In this document: one piece after another, positions 16,770 to 25,888 of the stretch
How the letters are laid out: the number at the start of each line of letters is the position of its first letter
How positions within the stretch are numbered: the stretch's first letter is position 1
Origin: Perlabentimonas gracilis
GTDB taxonomy: Bacteria; Bacteroidota; Bacteroidia; Bacteroidales; Tenuifilaceae
Length of the DNA stretch: 64,000 bases
Direction: 5' to 3'
NCBI RefSeq assembly: GCF_011174675.1
Contig: NZ_JAANIG010000001.1
Location: 248,001-312,000, forward strand
The notes under the pieces: generated by a model
Databases searched by the model: none
What the model was told of the DNA's origin: nothing
What the model saw: the letters and a program-made list of their open reading frames with translations, nothing else
Made by a program: the position numbers and the translations under genes

Positions 16770-18209
16770 ATGCGTCCACAAATTATTATACGATACATTG
16801 GTTTGGTACTACTGCTTAGCGCAGGGTTAATGTTTGTGTCTTTCCTGATCTCTGCATTTAATGGAGATTCTGGACAAATCCCTCTGCTACTTAGCGGTAT
16901 ACTTACTTCTTTAATGGGGGTATTCCCCATGATATTTGTTCCGCCATCAAACCAAATTACCCACAAGGAGGGGTATGTTATTGTGGTGCTTAGCTGGGTT
17001 CTCATTTGCTTCTTTGGTATGCTGCCCTATGCACTTTGGGGTGGCGAATTCTCGTTTGTTAACGCTTGGTTCGAGAGTGTGGCGGGCTTTACCACTACGG
17101 GTTCTACCATTTTAAATGATATTGAAGTGCTGCCCAAAGGACTTCTGTTCTGGCGATCGGCAACCCACTGGTTGGGCGGTATAGGTATTATCCTGTTTAT
17201 GCTAATTATTGTACCTGCCCTAGGTAAAGCTCGTATGTCGCTATCGCGACTTGAGATGTCGCCATTGGCCAAGTCGAACTTTCATTACAAAACCAATAAA
17301 ACATTAAGAGTTGTAATATTTGTATACCTTGGTTTAACCCTGGCCGAGACTATACTTTTGTATGTTTTTGGAATGGATTTGTTCGATGCGATAACCCACG
17401 CCTTTGGAACCGTTGCAACAGGAGGCTTTTCACCTAAGAATGCAAGTATTGGCTATTACAACAGCGTAGCCATTGAGGTTATCGTAATCGTCTTTATGTT
17501 TCTTGCCGGTATGCACTTTGGCCTGCTGTACGCTCTGTTCACATTTAAAGGGAACAAGTGGTACAAATCATCGGTCTTAAGGTTTTATGCTTTATCAATC
17601 ATAATCGGGATTGTTTTCGTTTCCCTCAACACTTGGGGAAGTACTTACGAAACCTTTCCTGAGGCACTTCGGTTTGCTGCGTTTCAGGTGGTGTCAATTA
17701 GCACCACAACGGGTTATGGTACGTACGATACAACTCTATGGCCGCCCTTCTCCATCATGATTCTAATTTACTTCACCTTCCAATGTGCTTGTGCTGGCTC
17801 CACGGCAGGCGGTATTAAGGTCGACAGGGTAGTGATATTTTTGCAAACCCTTAAGCGACAAGTGCTGAAGCTACAGCATCCGCAGGCCGTTATACCTGTA
17901 CGGGTCGATGGACAACCTGTTGATGATGAAACCGTAGACTCGGTTCTACTATTCATCGTATTGTACATTTTGATCCTTTTTCTGAATGGCTTGGCTCTTA
18001 CAGCTATGGGTGTTGATATTACCACAGCCTTCTCTGCATCGGCTGCTACCATTAGTACGGTGGGGCCTGGTTTTGGCGAGGTTGGCTCGGCTTCAAACTA
18101 TTCCTTTATTCCCGACTTGGGCAAGGTACTCCTAACCATAAATATGCTACTAGGGCGTTTGGAGATTTTTGGACTAATGCTGATTTTCTTCATGAAGTCA
18201 TGGCGATAG
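16770..18209 (+). CDS. trkH: Trk-type K+ uptake channel subunit TrkH
   Basis: A 479-residue polytopic membrane protein of the TrkH/KtrB family, which forms the K+ (or Na+) permeation pore. The four selectivity-filter loops are visible: FTTTGSTIL, VATGGFSP, STTTGYGTYD and STVGPGFGEV, each with the conserved Gly. About ten hydrophobic helices match the family length. No trkA regulatory gene is adjacent. Transcription probably comes with the preceding sensor-like gene. Confidence 0.94.
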   Translation: MRPQIIIRYIGLVLLLSAGLMFVSFLISAFNGDSGQIPLLLSGILTSLMGVFPMIFVPPSNQITHKEGYVIVVLSWVLICFFGMLPYALWGGEFSFVNAWFESVAGFTTTGSTILNDIEVLPKGLLFWRSATHWLGGIGIILFMLIIVPALGKARMSLSRLEMSPLAKSNFHYKTNKTLRVVIFVYLGLTLAETILLYVFGMDLFDAITHAFGTVATGGFSPKNASIGYYNSVAIEVIVIVFMFLAGMHFGLLYALFTFKGNKWYKSSVLRFYALSIIIGIVFVSLNTWGSTYETFPEALRFAAFQVVSISTTTGYGTYDTTLWPPFSIMILIYFTFQCACAGSTAGGIKVDRVVIFLQTLKRQVLKLQHPQAVIPVRVDGQPVDDETVDSVLLFIVLYILILFLNGLALTAMGVDITTAFSASAATISTVGPGFGEVGSASNYSFIPDLGKVLLTINMLLGRLEIFGLMLIFFMKSWR

Positions 18210-18239
18210 AAAAATGTGCTACTGCGAGTCTTATGGTAA

Positions 18240-18510
18240 TTTGCTAAGGGTCGAAAGTCTGAAAGTATGCCCTGAGTGGTACGCTGAGCTTGCCGAAGTG
18301 CTTGCCGAAGGGTCAAAAGTCTAAAAGTCGTATGTCGAAAGACTAAATTTACCGAAAACCGATTACCAACTACCGATCACCGACCACCGACCACCGATCA
18401 CTAACTACCGATCACCGACAACCGATAACTGACAACTGATCTCGTCATCCAGCCAAATAACGGTTGACTTACGAGACAGGCAACTTCCAACTTCAACCCC
18501 CAACCTAACC
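18240..18510. repeat. Mosaic intergenic repeat, copy 1
   Basis: This fills most of the 414-base gap between trkH and the ABC-F gene. It is built from modules: a CCCTGAG...GAAGGG palindromic module (about 18270-18312), a 66-base block at 18312-18377 identical to 20594-20659, degenerate 7-bp repeats of the types ACCGATC, ACCGACA and ACTGACA, a 47-base block at 18391-18437 identical to 20756-20802, and a hairpin at 18440-18480. It does not code for a protein. The remaining gap bases hold only the ABC-F promoter. Confidence 0.85.
18440..18480. repeat. Hairpin element TCTCGT...ACGAGACAGG, copy A
   Basis: Outer arms TCTCGT and ACGAGA pair perfectly; an inner stem CAGCC/GGTTG pairs with one G-U wobble around AAATAAC. 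The same architecture recurs at 20683-20723, and in reduced form at 20879-20908 and 28913-28951, always followed by ACAGG. Confidence 0.75.
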
Positions 18511-18576
18511 AACCAGTATCTTCCACCAATAATGCAGTAGTGCCAAAAAACAACATTACTACTCAATTTTATCGCC

Positions 18577-18606
18577 TTGTGGTAGCGCAATTTAATGCTA
18601 CTTTTG
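18577..18606 (+). promoter_or_regulatory. Promoter of the ABC-F gene (Bacteroidota type)
   Basis: TTG at 18577-18579, then a 19-base spacer, then TACTTTTG at 18599-18606, matching the -33/-7 pattern TTTG-N19-21-TAnnTTTG. The ATG is at 18624. It lies beyond the mosaic repeat, so the repeat is not needed for basal expression. Confidence 0.7.
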
Positions 18607-18623
18607 CATAAAAATATTTTTGT

Positions 18624-20510
18624 ATGATTCCCTACCTTCAGGTCGAAGATATTAGCAAGTCGTTTGGCGATTTAGTTCTATTTCAAGATATTCGTTTTGC
18701 CGTAGGCAAAGATCAGCGCGTTGGCTTAATAGCCCGTAATGGCGCCGGCAAAACCACCTTGCTGAAAATAATCGCTGGTATAGAATCAAAAGACTCGGGA
18801 AGCATTGTTTGGCAGAACGATTTGCGGGTCGGCTACCTCGATCAGAATCCCATACTCGACACATCAAGGTCTATCATCGAGAACGTATTTGCCTCAGGCG
18901 ACGAGAAAGGCGAAGCAATTTTTGCCTACCAACATGCCATGGCGTCACATTCAAAAAGTGAGATGCAGCATGCCCTTGAGTTGATGGATAAGCATAGCGC
19001 CTGGGATTTAGACGTGAAGGCAAGGCAAATTCTAACTCAGCTCAAAATTTCCAATCTCGAGCAGTCGGTTGGTACGCTTTCGGGAGGGCAGCAAAAGCGA
19101 GTAGCCCTTGCCGCTGCGCTAATCAACGAGCCCGATTTTCTAATTCTCGACGAGCCAACCAACCACCTCGATCTCGATATGGTGGAGTGGCTCGAGGATT
19201 TCCTCAAGAACAGCCGCATAACCCTGCTAATGGTTACTCACGACAGGTTTTTCCTTAATCGGGTTTGCACCGATATCATCGAACTCGATCAGAAGGAACT
19301 ATTCTGGTACAAGGGTAACTATGCATACTACATTGAGAAACGACAGGAACGAATTGAAGCTCGTAGCGCCCAGGTAGAGAAAGCATCGAACCTATACCGC
19401 CGCGAGCTCGACTGGATGCGCCGATCACCCCCAGCCCGCACAACAAAAGCAAAGTATCGTATCGATGCCTTTTACGATTTGCGCTCAAAGGCTACCCAGC
19501 GATTTAGCAACAGCAATGTGCGCATAAATGTTGGAGCGGCTCGTTTGGGTAAAAAAATACTGGAGGCCAAAGGGCTAGAGAAATCGTTTGGCGATCTGGT
19601 TATTCTTAAAGATTTCTCCTACACCTTCAACCGCTTTGAGCGGTTGGGCATTGTGGGCGATAATGGTACGGGTAAGTCTACATTCCTGAATGTAATCACC
19701 CAGGCTATCCCAGCCGATAAGGGTGTTATAGAGGTGGGCGAAACCGTTGTGTTTGGATACTACCGCCAGGAGGGGATGAAAATCCGTGAGGATATGAAGG
19801 TAATAGATGTGGCGCGTGAGGTGGCCGAGGTGGTAACGCTGGGCGATGGCAAAACCCTGTCGGTGTCGCAATTTCTAAATATGTTTTTGTTTGCACCCGA
19901 GGTGCAGAATGCCTATGTGCATAAGCTTAGCGGGGGCGAAAAGCGTAGGCTCTATCTGCTTACCATCCTTATGCGTAGCCCCAACTTCCTAATTCTCGAT
20001 GAGCCAACCAACGACCTAGATATTGAAACGCTTAACGTTTTGGAAACCTATCTGGAGAGTTTTCCCGGTGTTGTGCTGGCCGTATCGCATGATAGGCACT
20101 TCCTCGAGAAGGTGGTGGATGGGTTGCTTATCTTCGAGGGTAATGGTGATATTAGTGGATTCCCGGGCTCGTATACCGATTACTACGATTGGAAGAAGGA
20201 ACAGCAGAAGCTGGAGCAGCAGGCGCAAAAGGCTGCTGAACCAAAGGCGAAACCAAAAGCAAAATCATCATCCGACTCAAAACCGCGCAAGCTTACCTAT
20301 GCCGAGCGTAAGGAGATGGAAAAACTATCGGATGAGATTGAGAGCCTTGAGAATGAGAAGGCCGAGATAGAATCAGCAATAAATAGCGGGACGCTACCAC
20401 ACGATGAGTTGATAGGCCAGTCGAACCGTATTGCAGAATTAATCCATCTACTCGATACCAAGGGCGAGCGCTGGCTCGAGCTAATGGAGATAGATGAGAA
20501 TGGGGGATAG
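18624..20510 (+). CDS. ABC-F family ATPase, Uup-like
   Basis: A 628-residue soluble protein with two ABC domains and no membrane segments, the ABC-F arrangement of translation/ribosome-associated ATPases. Domain 1: Walker A ARNGAGKTT (37-45), signature SGGQQKR, Walker B ILDEPTNHLD. Domain 2: GDNGTGKST, SGGEKRR, ILDEPTNDLD. A linker rich in Arg/Glu joins them. The C-terminus, after a Lys/Ala/Pro-rich spacer, is a coiled coil (RKEMEKLSDEIESLENEK), typical of Uup. The gene has its own promoter and is flanked on both sides by related mosaic repeats in the same orientation. Confidence 0.92.
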   Translation: MIPYLQVEDISKSFGDLVLFQDIRFAVGKDQRVGLIARNGAGKTTLLKIIAGIESKDSGSIVWQNDLRVGYLDQNPILDTSRSIIENVFASGDEKGEAIFAYQHAMASHSKSEMQHALELMDKHSAWDLDVKARQILTQLKISNLEQSVGTLSGGQQKRVALAAALINEPDFLILDEPTNHLDLDMVEWLEDFLKNSRITLLMVTHDRFFLNRVCTDIIELDQKELFWYKGNYAYYIEKRQERIEARSAQVEKASNLYRRELDWMRRSPPARTTKAKYRIDAFYDLRSKATQRFSNSNVRINVGAARLGKKILEAKGLEKSFGDLVILKDFSYTFNRFERLGIVGDNGTGKSTFLNVITQAIPADKGVIEVGETVVFGYYRQEGMKIREDMKVIDVAREVAEVVTLGDGKTLSVSQFLNMFLFAPEVQNAYVHKLSGGEKRRLYLLTILMRSPNFLILDEPTNDLDIETLNVLETYLESFPGVVLAVSHDRHFLEKVVDGLLIFEGNGDISGFPGSYTDYYDWKKEQQKLEQQAQKAAEPKAKPKAKSSSDSKPRKLTYAERKEMEKLSDEIESLENEKAEIESAINSGTLPHDELIGQSNRIAELIHLLDTKGERWLELMEIDENGG

Positions 20511-20682
20511 GGGGGCTAGAGTTTAAAGTTCATAAAGTTTAAAGTCTGAAAGCCTGCCCTGAGTGGTACGCTGAGCTTGCCGAAGGGTCGAAAGTCAAAA
20601 GTCTAAAAGTCGTATGTCGAAAGACTAAATTTACCGAAAACCGATTACCAACTACCGATTACCAACTACCGATCACCAACCA

Positions 20683-20723
20683 TCTCGTCATCGTGGCAAA
20701 AAACGCCACTCTTACGAGACAGG
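20683..20723. repeat. Hairpin element TCTCGT...ACGAGACAGG, copy B1
   Basis: Outer stem TCTCGT/ACGAGA and inner stem GTGGC/GCCAC, both perfect, around an A-rich loop. The inner stem sequence differs from copy A (CAGCC/GGTTG) yet pairing is kept, which is compensatory change. Confidence 0.78.
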
Positions 20724-20878
20724 CCGATAACTGACAACTGACAACTGATTACTGTCCACCGATCACTAACTACCGATCACCGACAACCGATAACTGACAA
20801 CTTACAACCCCTGCCTGAATGCCTGCCCGACTACCGTGGTCAGGCGGGCCTTCAAGGCAGGAAGGGACAATTAACATC

Positions 20879-20908
20879 TCTCGTCAAGCTTGCGATAGAC
20901 GAGACAGG
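20879..20908. repeat. Short hairpin element, copy B2
   Basis: A 7-bp perfect stem TCTCGTC/GACGAGA with a 12-base loop, followed by ACAG as in the other copies. The inner stem is missing. Confidence 0.6.
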
Positions 20909-20925
20909 CGTCTTCCGACTTCCCC

Positions 20926-21429
20926 CTATCTCCTCCTAAACATCAACCCCAAGTAAACGCTAAACACAAGGGTTGTAGCTACCTGAATGGTAAGTGAGGT
21001 GGCGATAATGCTTTCGCCAGTTTTCAGGATTAAGGCCACTGCAATAAGCTTTGCCATATAGTAAATGGCCTTGCTGGCAACAATAGAACTGAGGATTGAT
21101 ACAAAAGCATTTTTGGTTCTGCCCAGGATAAAGTAGAAAAGCCATACATTCAGCACCAGCTCGCCCGAAATAAGCAGCATCTTGTAAAATACGGGGTGTG
21201 CCGAAACTAGGTAGCTGAATATGGGGAGGGTAAGGGCAATGATGTAGGCATTCCGCTTGGTGGTGTGCACCAGCGCAAGGATAAGCGCAATACGCATAGG
21301 TTCTATAAGGTACAGCGGAAAGCTGAGCATATGCGAGATGGTTGGCACAAGGTAAATGAATGCCAACGCCAGAATATCGAATACAATGTAGCCAATTGTT
21401 CTTTTGGAGGTTAACTGTAGTGTTGCCAT
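20926..21429 (-). CDS. Small polytopic membrane protein, possibly ECF-transporter S-component-like
   Basis: A 167-residue hydrophobic protein with about five to six membrane helices (for example IVFDILALAFIYLVPTISHM and PMRIALILALVHTT). The compact size and helix pattern resemble substrate-binding S components of ECF vitamin/metal transporters, but I see no diagnostic motif and no energy-coupling genes nearby. Function is unassigned. It is transcribed divergently from the DUF362 gene; its 3' end abuts mosaic repeat copy 2. Confidence 0.6.
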   Translation of the reverse strand: MATLQLTSKRTIGYIVFDILALAFIYLVPTISHMLSFPLYLIEPMRIALILALVHTTKRNAYIIALTLPIFSYLVSAHPVFYKMLLISGELVLNVWLFYFILGRTKNAFVSILSSIVASKAIYYMAKLIAVALILKTGESIIATSLTIQVATTLVFSVYLGLMFRRR

Positions 21430-21607
21430 AGCATTATAATTTTAATGGTTATATTTTTTGATGATGATATCAATGTTCAGCTTAATGTAGTATAATGCAA
21501 ATATATGCTATTTGTGTGTTTTTCGTATCTTTAATGCCAAATATCGGTTAAGCTATAATTCAAAATTACTATCAAAACTATATAAATCAACAAAACACCA
21601 GAGGAGT

Positions 21608-22531
21608 ATGAAGCGTAGAGATTTTTTGAAGAAAGGATTAGGTGCTGGGCTAATGGCTGGTGCCTTTCTAAAGGTGAATGGCGCGGGAACTTTGGCAGGA
21701 GCCAACAAGCCAAATCCTGCTAAACCCTACGATTTGGTCGCAGTTATGGGCGGCGAACCCGCTCAAATGTTCGATAAGGCCATAGCTGCTATGGGCGGAA
21801 TAGGTAAGTTTGTTAAGGCTGGGCAAACGGTAGTGGTGAAACCAAATATTGGTTGGGATACCCCCGAGGAGCTAGGAGCCAACACAAATCCAGGTTTGGT
21901 AGCACGTATTGTTGAGCAATGCCTTAAGGCCGGTGCAAAGGATGTGTTCGTATTCGACAATACTTGCGATACTTGGAATAGGTGCTATGCCAACAGTGGT
22001 ATTGAGGATGCTGTCAAGAATGCTGGAGGAAAAATGGTGCCGGGCAATACCGAGAACTACTACAAATTGGTGTCAATCCCCAATGGCAAAAGGCTTAAGG
22101 AAGCAAAGGTGCATGAGCTTATTTTAAATTCCGATGTATTTATCAATGTGCCCGTGCTAAAGCATCATAGCTCTGCAAAAGTCACCATAGCCCTAAAGAA
22201 TCTAATGGGCATTGTATGGGATAGGCGCTTTTGGCACAGGAACGATTTGCACCAGTGCATTGCCGACTTTGGCACCTGGCGTAAACCCGACCTTAACATT
22301 GTTGATGCCTACCGTGTAATGACTCGTAATGGCCCCCGAGGGGTAAGCCAAGCCGATTTGGTTATGAAAAGGTCTCTTATCATCTCCACCGATATGGTTG
22401 CCGCCGATGCTGCCGCTTCACGAATATTTGGAGAGGAGCCTTCCGAGATTGGCCATATTAAGATAGCCCATGAAATGGGAGTGGGCAATATGAATCTCGA
22501 CGAGCTAAATATTGAACGTTTAAGAGTTTAA
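21608..22531 (+). CDS. DUF362 domain protein with Tat signal
   Basis: A 307-residue DUF362 protein. I start it at the ATG giving MKRRDFLKKGLGAGLMAGAF, a classical twin-arginine signal (RRDFLKK), rather than at an in-frame codon 96 bases upstream. Features include VVVKPNIGWDTP, VFDNTCDTWNRC with two cysteines, and VPVLKHHSSAKVTIALKNLMG, all typical of the family, which is linked to iron-sulfur or redox proteins but has no settled reaction. The next gene, 13 bases downstream, is a membrane polyferredoxin; the two probably form one exported redox module. Confidence 0.85.
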   Translation: MKRRDFLKKGLGAGLMAGAFLKVNGAGTLAGANKPNPAKPYDLVAVMGGEPAQMFDKAIAAMGGIGKFVKAGQTVVVKPNIGWDTPEELGANTNPGLVARIVEQCLKAGAKDVFVFDNTCDTWNRCYANSGIEDAVKNAGGKMVPGNTENYYKLVSIPNGKRLKEAKVHELILNSDVFINVPVLKHHSSAKVTIALKNLMGIVWDRRFWHRNDLHQCIADFGTWRKPDLNIVDAYRVMTRNGPRGVSQADLVMKRSLIISTDMVAADAAASRIFGEEPSEIGHIKIAHEMGVGNMNLDELNIERLRV

Positions 22532-22544
22532 CACCCTTTGTAAT

Positions 22545-24173
22545 ATGCTTAAAACAGTTTCGCTTCGTTGGGTACGCAGAATTGTTGCCCTGACCTACTT
22601 TATTGTATTTGCATTTGCTTTTATCGATTTTTCCAACACCCTTTCGCCAGGTTTTATAAACTGGTTCTTGTACCCTCAGTTCACCCCCTCGTTGCTAAAG
22701 TTTATAAAGGTTGGAGGCATTGTAGCAACTGGGTTTGTTGCAGTTATACTTTTAACTCTCCTTTTTGGGCGGGTGTACTGTTCGGCCATTTGTCCCCTTG
22801 GGATTTTTCAGGATATTGTTGCACGTATCAGGCTAAAGAGGGTTCGATACAAGTTTCTGAAGCCATGGAATATAATTCGCTATACAACCCTTGCATTGGT
22901 GGTGATTCTTGCCTTAGCAGGTTCATTGTTCCTGCTGAATATGCTCGACCCGTATAGCTTTACAGGTCGCATCTTTTCCGATTTGGTTCGCCCAATATAC
23001 TATGGTGCAAATAATTTGCTGGTGCGTTTTTTAGGCACTTTCAATAGCTACGCTTTGCATCATGTCGAGTATAGAGGGATGCCATGGCAAGGATTGCTGG
23101 TAACCGCTTCGCTTACTCTAATCCTTGTGGTTGCCGCTTGGCGCTGGGGACGTATCAATTGCAACTCTTTTTGTCCCGTAGGTGCATTGCTTAGCTTGTT
23201 GTCACGATTCTCAATCTTCAAACTTGCTATCGATGAGAACGCTTGTACTGCGTGTGGTAGGTGTTCGCGCGAGTGCAAGGCCAGCTGTATCGATATTAAG
23301 AGCCGATCGCTCGATTTTTCACGATGCGTTGCCTGCTACAACTGTATCGATAGCTGCAAGGAGGGAGGCATTGGGTATAAGTATGCCTATGCAAAGAAGA
23401 CCGTGGATCCTATCCAGCAGGTAGATTCATCGCGCCGTGGCTTTATTGCTACTTTCACAGGTATGATGGTGGGGGCAACCCTTTTGGGAAAATCTCTAAC
23501 AGCATTGGCGCAAGGAAAAGGGAAAGGAGGGGGCCGCGGAAGAGGTAGAGGTAATCAAGCCGACAGTAACGATGTCTCCCAAGAGTCAACAGCAGGTCAC
23601 AGGCCCAATAGCCGCTTGGCACCGGTAACACCTCCAGGTTCATATAGCCAAAAAGATTTCCTGAATGCCTGCACTGCCTGTCACTTATGCGTTACCGTTT
23701 GCCCAACCCATGTAATTCAACCATCAATAAAGGAGTACGGTTTCTTTGGCTTGCTGCAACCTCATATGGACTACCATTCGGGTTTTTGCAATTTCGAGTG
23801 TACTTTATGTGGTGATGTTTGCCCCACTGGGGCAATTCGCCCGTTGGAGTTGGAGACCAAGAAGCGTGCGCAAATAGGTAAGGTTAAGTTTCACTTAGGC
23901 AATTGTATTGTTCGGGTCGATAGAACCGATTGCGGTGCGTGCTCGGAGCACTGTCCTACCAAGGCGGTTTACATGGTTCCATGGCAGGGATTGCTTCTGC
24001 CCGAGGTGAATGAGGATATTTGCATAGGATGTGGTGCTTGCGAGTACGCCTGCCCAACTACACCCTACAAAGCTATATACGTTAACGGAAATGTTGAGCA
24101 TCAGGTAGCCGATTTGCCCGAGGATATGGATGATGGGCCACGAGAGTGGGATGCCGATGACTTTCCTTTTTAA
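22545..24173 (+). CDS. Membrane-bound polyferredoxin (NapH/RnfB-like 4Fe-4S protein)
   Basis: A 542-residue protein. The N-terminal half (about 1-215) is a NapH-like membrane domain with several helices and the cytoplasmic motifs YCSAICPLG and NCNSFCPVG. Two 4Fe-4S motifs follow (CTACGRCSREC and CVACYNCIDSC), then a Tat-like segment SSRRGFIATFTGMMVG and a Gly/Arg-rich linker, and a C-terminal region with four more motif groups (CTACHLCVTVCP, CTLCGDVCP, CGACSEHCP, CIGCGACEYACP). It can pass electrons across or along the membrane. Its partner is the DUF362 protein just upstream. The donor and acceptor are unknown. Confidence 0.87.
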   Translation: MLKTVSLRWVRRIVALTYFIVFAFAFIDFSNTLSPGFINWFLYPQFTPSLLKFIKVGGIVATGFVAVILLTLLFGRVYCSAICPLGIFQDIVARIRLKRVRYKFLKPWNIIRYTTLALVVILALAGSLFLLNMLDPYSFTGRIFSDLVRPIYYGANNLLVRFLGTFNSYALHHVEYRGMPWQGLLVTASLTLILVVAAWRWGRINCNSFCPVGALLSLLSRFSIFKLAIDENACTACGRCSRECKASCIDIKSRSLDFSRCVACYNCIDSCKEGGIGYKYAYAKKTVDPIQQVDSSRRGFIATFTGMMVGATLLGKSLTALAQGKGKGGGRGRGRGNQADSNDVSQESTAGHRPNSRLAPVTPPGSYSQKDFLNACTACHLCVTVCPTHVIQPSIKEYGFFGLLQPHMDYHSGFCNFECTLCGDVCPTGAIRPLELETKKRAQIGKVKFHLGNCIVRVDRTDCGACSEHCPTKAVYMVPWQGLLLPEVNEDICIGCGACEYACPTTPYKAIYVNGNVEHQVADLPEDMDDGPREWDADDFPF

Positions 24174-24219
24174 ACACAGCCATTTATAAACCTTTTAAAT
24201 CATATTTAAAAAAGTAATT

Positions 24220-25197
24220 ATGAAGGCTAAACAACTATTCTATACCCTTGCGTTGGGTGTGTTCCTCTTTTCAGCATGCAATCCTGCGTCAGATAAGAAA
24301 GTAAACGAATGGGCAATCGCTCTGCATGGAGGGGCAGGAGCCATGAGTCCGGAGAACTATACTCCAGAGCAAATTCAACAGTACGAGGCAGAACTAACAG
24401 CTGCCATTGAACTTGGAGCAGAAATTTTAAAGCAGGGTGGAACAAGCCTCGATGCCGTTGAGCAGGTTGTGCGTTATTTAGAAGATTGCCCACTATTCAA
24501 TGCCGGTCGAGGTGCTGTGTTTACCAACGATGGAAAGAACGAGCTGGATGCCGCCATCATGAACGGAGCCGATCTGCAGGCTGGTGCAGTGGCGGGCGTT
24601 GGCGATATTAAAAATCCCATAACGGCTGCCCGAATGGTGATGGAGAAATCGGAGCATGTACTCATGGTTGGTAAGGGAGCATCGCTTTTTGCTTCGCAAA
24701 ATGGTGCCGAGGTGATTGATAGTTCCTACTTTTATACCGAAAGGAGTTACCGTGCCTTACAGCGTGCCCTTGAGCGCGACAAGAAGATGGGAACCGTAGG
24801 ATGTGTTGCCCTCGATAAGCATGGGAATCTTGCCGCAGCAACATCAACCGGTGGAATGACCAATAAGCGCTATGGCAGGGTGGGCGATGTACCCATTATT
24901 GGCGCCGGCACCTATGCCAACAACAACACTTGCGCTGTGTCGGCCACAGGCCATGGCGAGTACTTTATTCGCTACACCGTGGCGCATGATATATCTGCAC
25001 TGATGGAGTACAAAGGATTATCGTTGGCTAAAGCGGCCGATGAGGTGATACACAAAAAACTCGAAGAGGTTGATGGCCGTGGCGGAATTATTTCTGTCGA
25101 CAAGTGGGGCAATGTGCACCTCTCATTCAATACATCTGGTATGTTTAGAGCGTTTGCAACCTCTGGTGGCGATAGGGGGGTTAATATTTTCAATTAA
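24220..25197 (+). CDS. Isoaspartyl peptidase/L-asparaginase, predicted lipoprotein
   Basis: A 325-residue Ntn-hydrolase of the plant-type asparaginase family. It is made as a precursor cut before Thr192 in KMGTVGCVALD, which becomes the nucleophile. Substrate-site motifs ALHGGAG, NAGRGAVFT, STGGMTNKRYGRVGD and SATGHGEYFIR are present. The N-terminus is a lipoprotein signal with lipobox FSAC (Cys20), so the enzyme is envelope-located rather than cytoplasmic. It follows the polyferredoxin by 46 bases; a functional link is not evident. Confidence 0.92.
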   Translation: MKAKQLFYTLALGVFLFSACNPASDKKVNEWAIALHGGAGAMSPENYTPEQIQQYEAELTAAIELGAEILKQGGTSLDAVEQVVRYLEDCPLFNAGRGAVFTNDGKNELDAAIMNGADLQAGAVAGVGDIKNPITAARMVMEKSEHVLMVGKGASLFASQNGAEVIDSSYFYTERSYRALQRALERDKKMGTVGCVALDKHGNLAAATSTGGMTNKRYGRVGDVPIIGAGTYANNNTCAVSATGHGEYFIRYTVAHDISALMEYKGLSLAKAADEVIHKKLEEVDGRGGIISVDKWGNVHLSFNTSGMFRAFATSGGDRGVNIFN

Positions 25198-25262
25198 ATA
25201 TAATTACGTTTAAGCATTTTTTCGTATATTAGCATAACATAAACCCTTTAATTCTTAAAGTT

Positions 25263-25847
25263 ATGAAAAAACTTGATTTTGCTGAAACGTTAAAAGATGC
25301 TTTTGCCATTGGCATTAAAAACTTTTTTTCCTTACTCGGTTGTGTTGTGTTGTGGCTGTTAACTATTTGGATACCCTATGTTAACGTGGGAACAACTATT
25401 GCAATTTCAACATTGCCAGCAGCCTTAAGTAAGGGAACTATTCTTTCTCCTCTTGAAATATTTAACAAGAAGTATTTCAAATTTATGGGTGAGTATTTCT
25501 TAGTTACAGGCCTTCGGTTTCTTATCATTTTACCTGCTAGTATTTTTTTATTCATTCCAGCTATTGTATTGTCGTTATCGTATATCCTATCAACATTGTT
25601 AGTTGTTGATAAGGGTAAAGGAGCATCAGAGGCTTTAAGGCTTAGTAATTCATTAACATATGGTAATAAATGGGCGATCTTCTTTGCTCAACTTGTTCTT
25701 GGGTTGATATTTGCCTTGCTTTTCTTCATTGGATTTAAAGTATCTATGATTTTGGTTATTATTTTTGCGCTAATTGCTATGCCCATTTCATTAGGGCTGC
25801 TTGCTAGTATATATAAGCAATTAGCTGTAGATGTTCAAGAGGAGTAA
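25263..25847 (+). CDS. Small membrane protein, DUF975/GDPD-membrane-domain-like
   Basis: A 194-residue hydrophobic protein with about five membrane segments. The pattern of a short amphipathic start (DFAETLKDAFAIGIKNFFSL) and repeated helices with a central VDKGKGASEALRLSNSL resembles the family of small membrane proteins related to DUF975 and the membrane domain of glycerophosphodiester phosphodiesterases. No catalytic motif is seen and function is unassigned. It is followed by a strong terminator. Confidence 0.6.
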   Translation: MKKLDFAETLKDAFAIGIKNFFSLLGCVVLWLLTIWIPYVNVGTTIAISTLPAALSKGTILSPLEIFNKKYFKFMGEYFLVTGLRFLIILPASIFLFIPAIVLSLSYILSTLLVVDKGKGASEALRLSNSLTYGNKWAIFFAQLVLGLIFALLFFIGFKVSMILVIIFALIAMPISLGLLASIYKQLAVDVQEE

Positions 25848-25851
25848 ATTT

Positions 25852-25880
25852 AAAAAAAGGGGCAGAGCCCCTTTTTTTTT
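25852..25880 (+). terminator. Intrinsic terminator after the small membrane protein
   Basis: A perfect 12-bp stem, AAAAAAAGGGGC and GCCCCTTTTTTT, with an AGA loop, continues into T residues. It separates this gene from the efflux operon promoter. Confidence 0.92.
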
Positions 25881-25888
25881 GCACTAAA

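Larger units (their letters stand above)
20521..20925. repeat. Mosaic intergenic repeat, copy 2
   Basis: This fills the 415-base gap after the ABC-F gene. It repeats modules of copy 1 in the same orientation (66 and 47 bases identical, see copy 1), plus further heptamers, two TCTCGT/ACGAGA hairpins (20683-20723 and 20879-20908), and a long imperfect hairpin at 20810-20861 (CCTGCCTGAA opposite TTCAAGGCAGG, with an inner GC-rich stem). No coding sequence and no clear promoter are seen in it. Confidence 0.85.
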
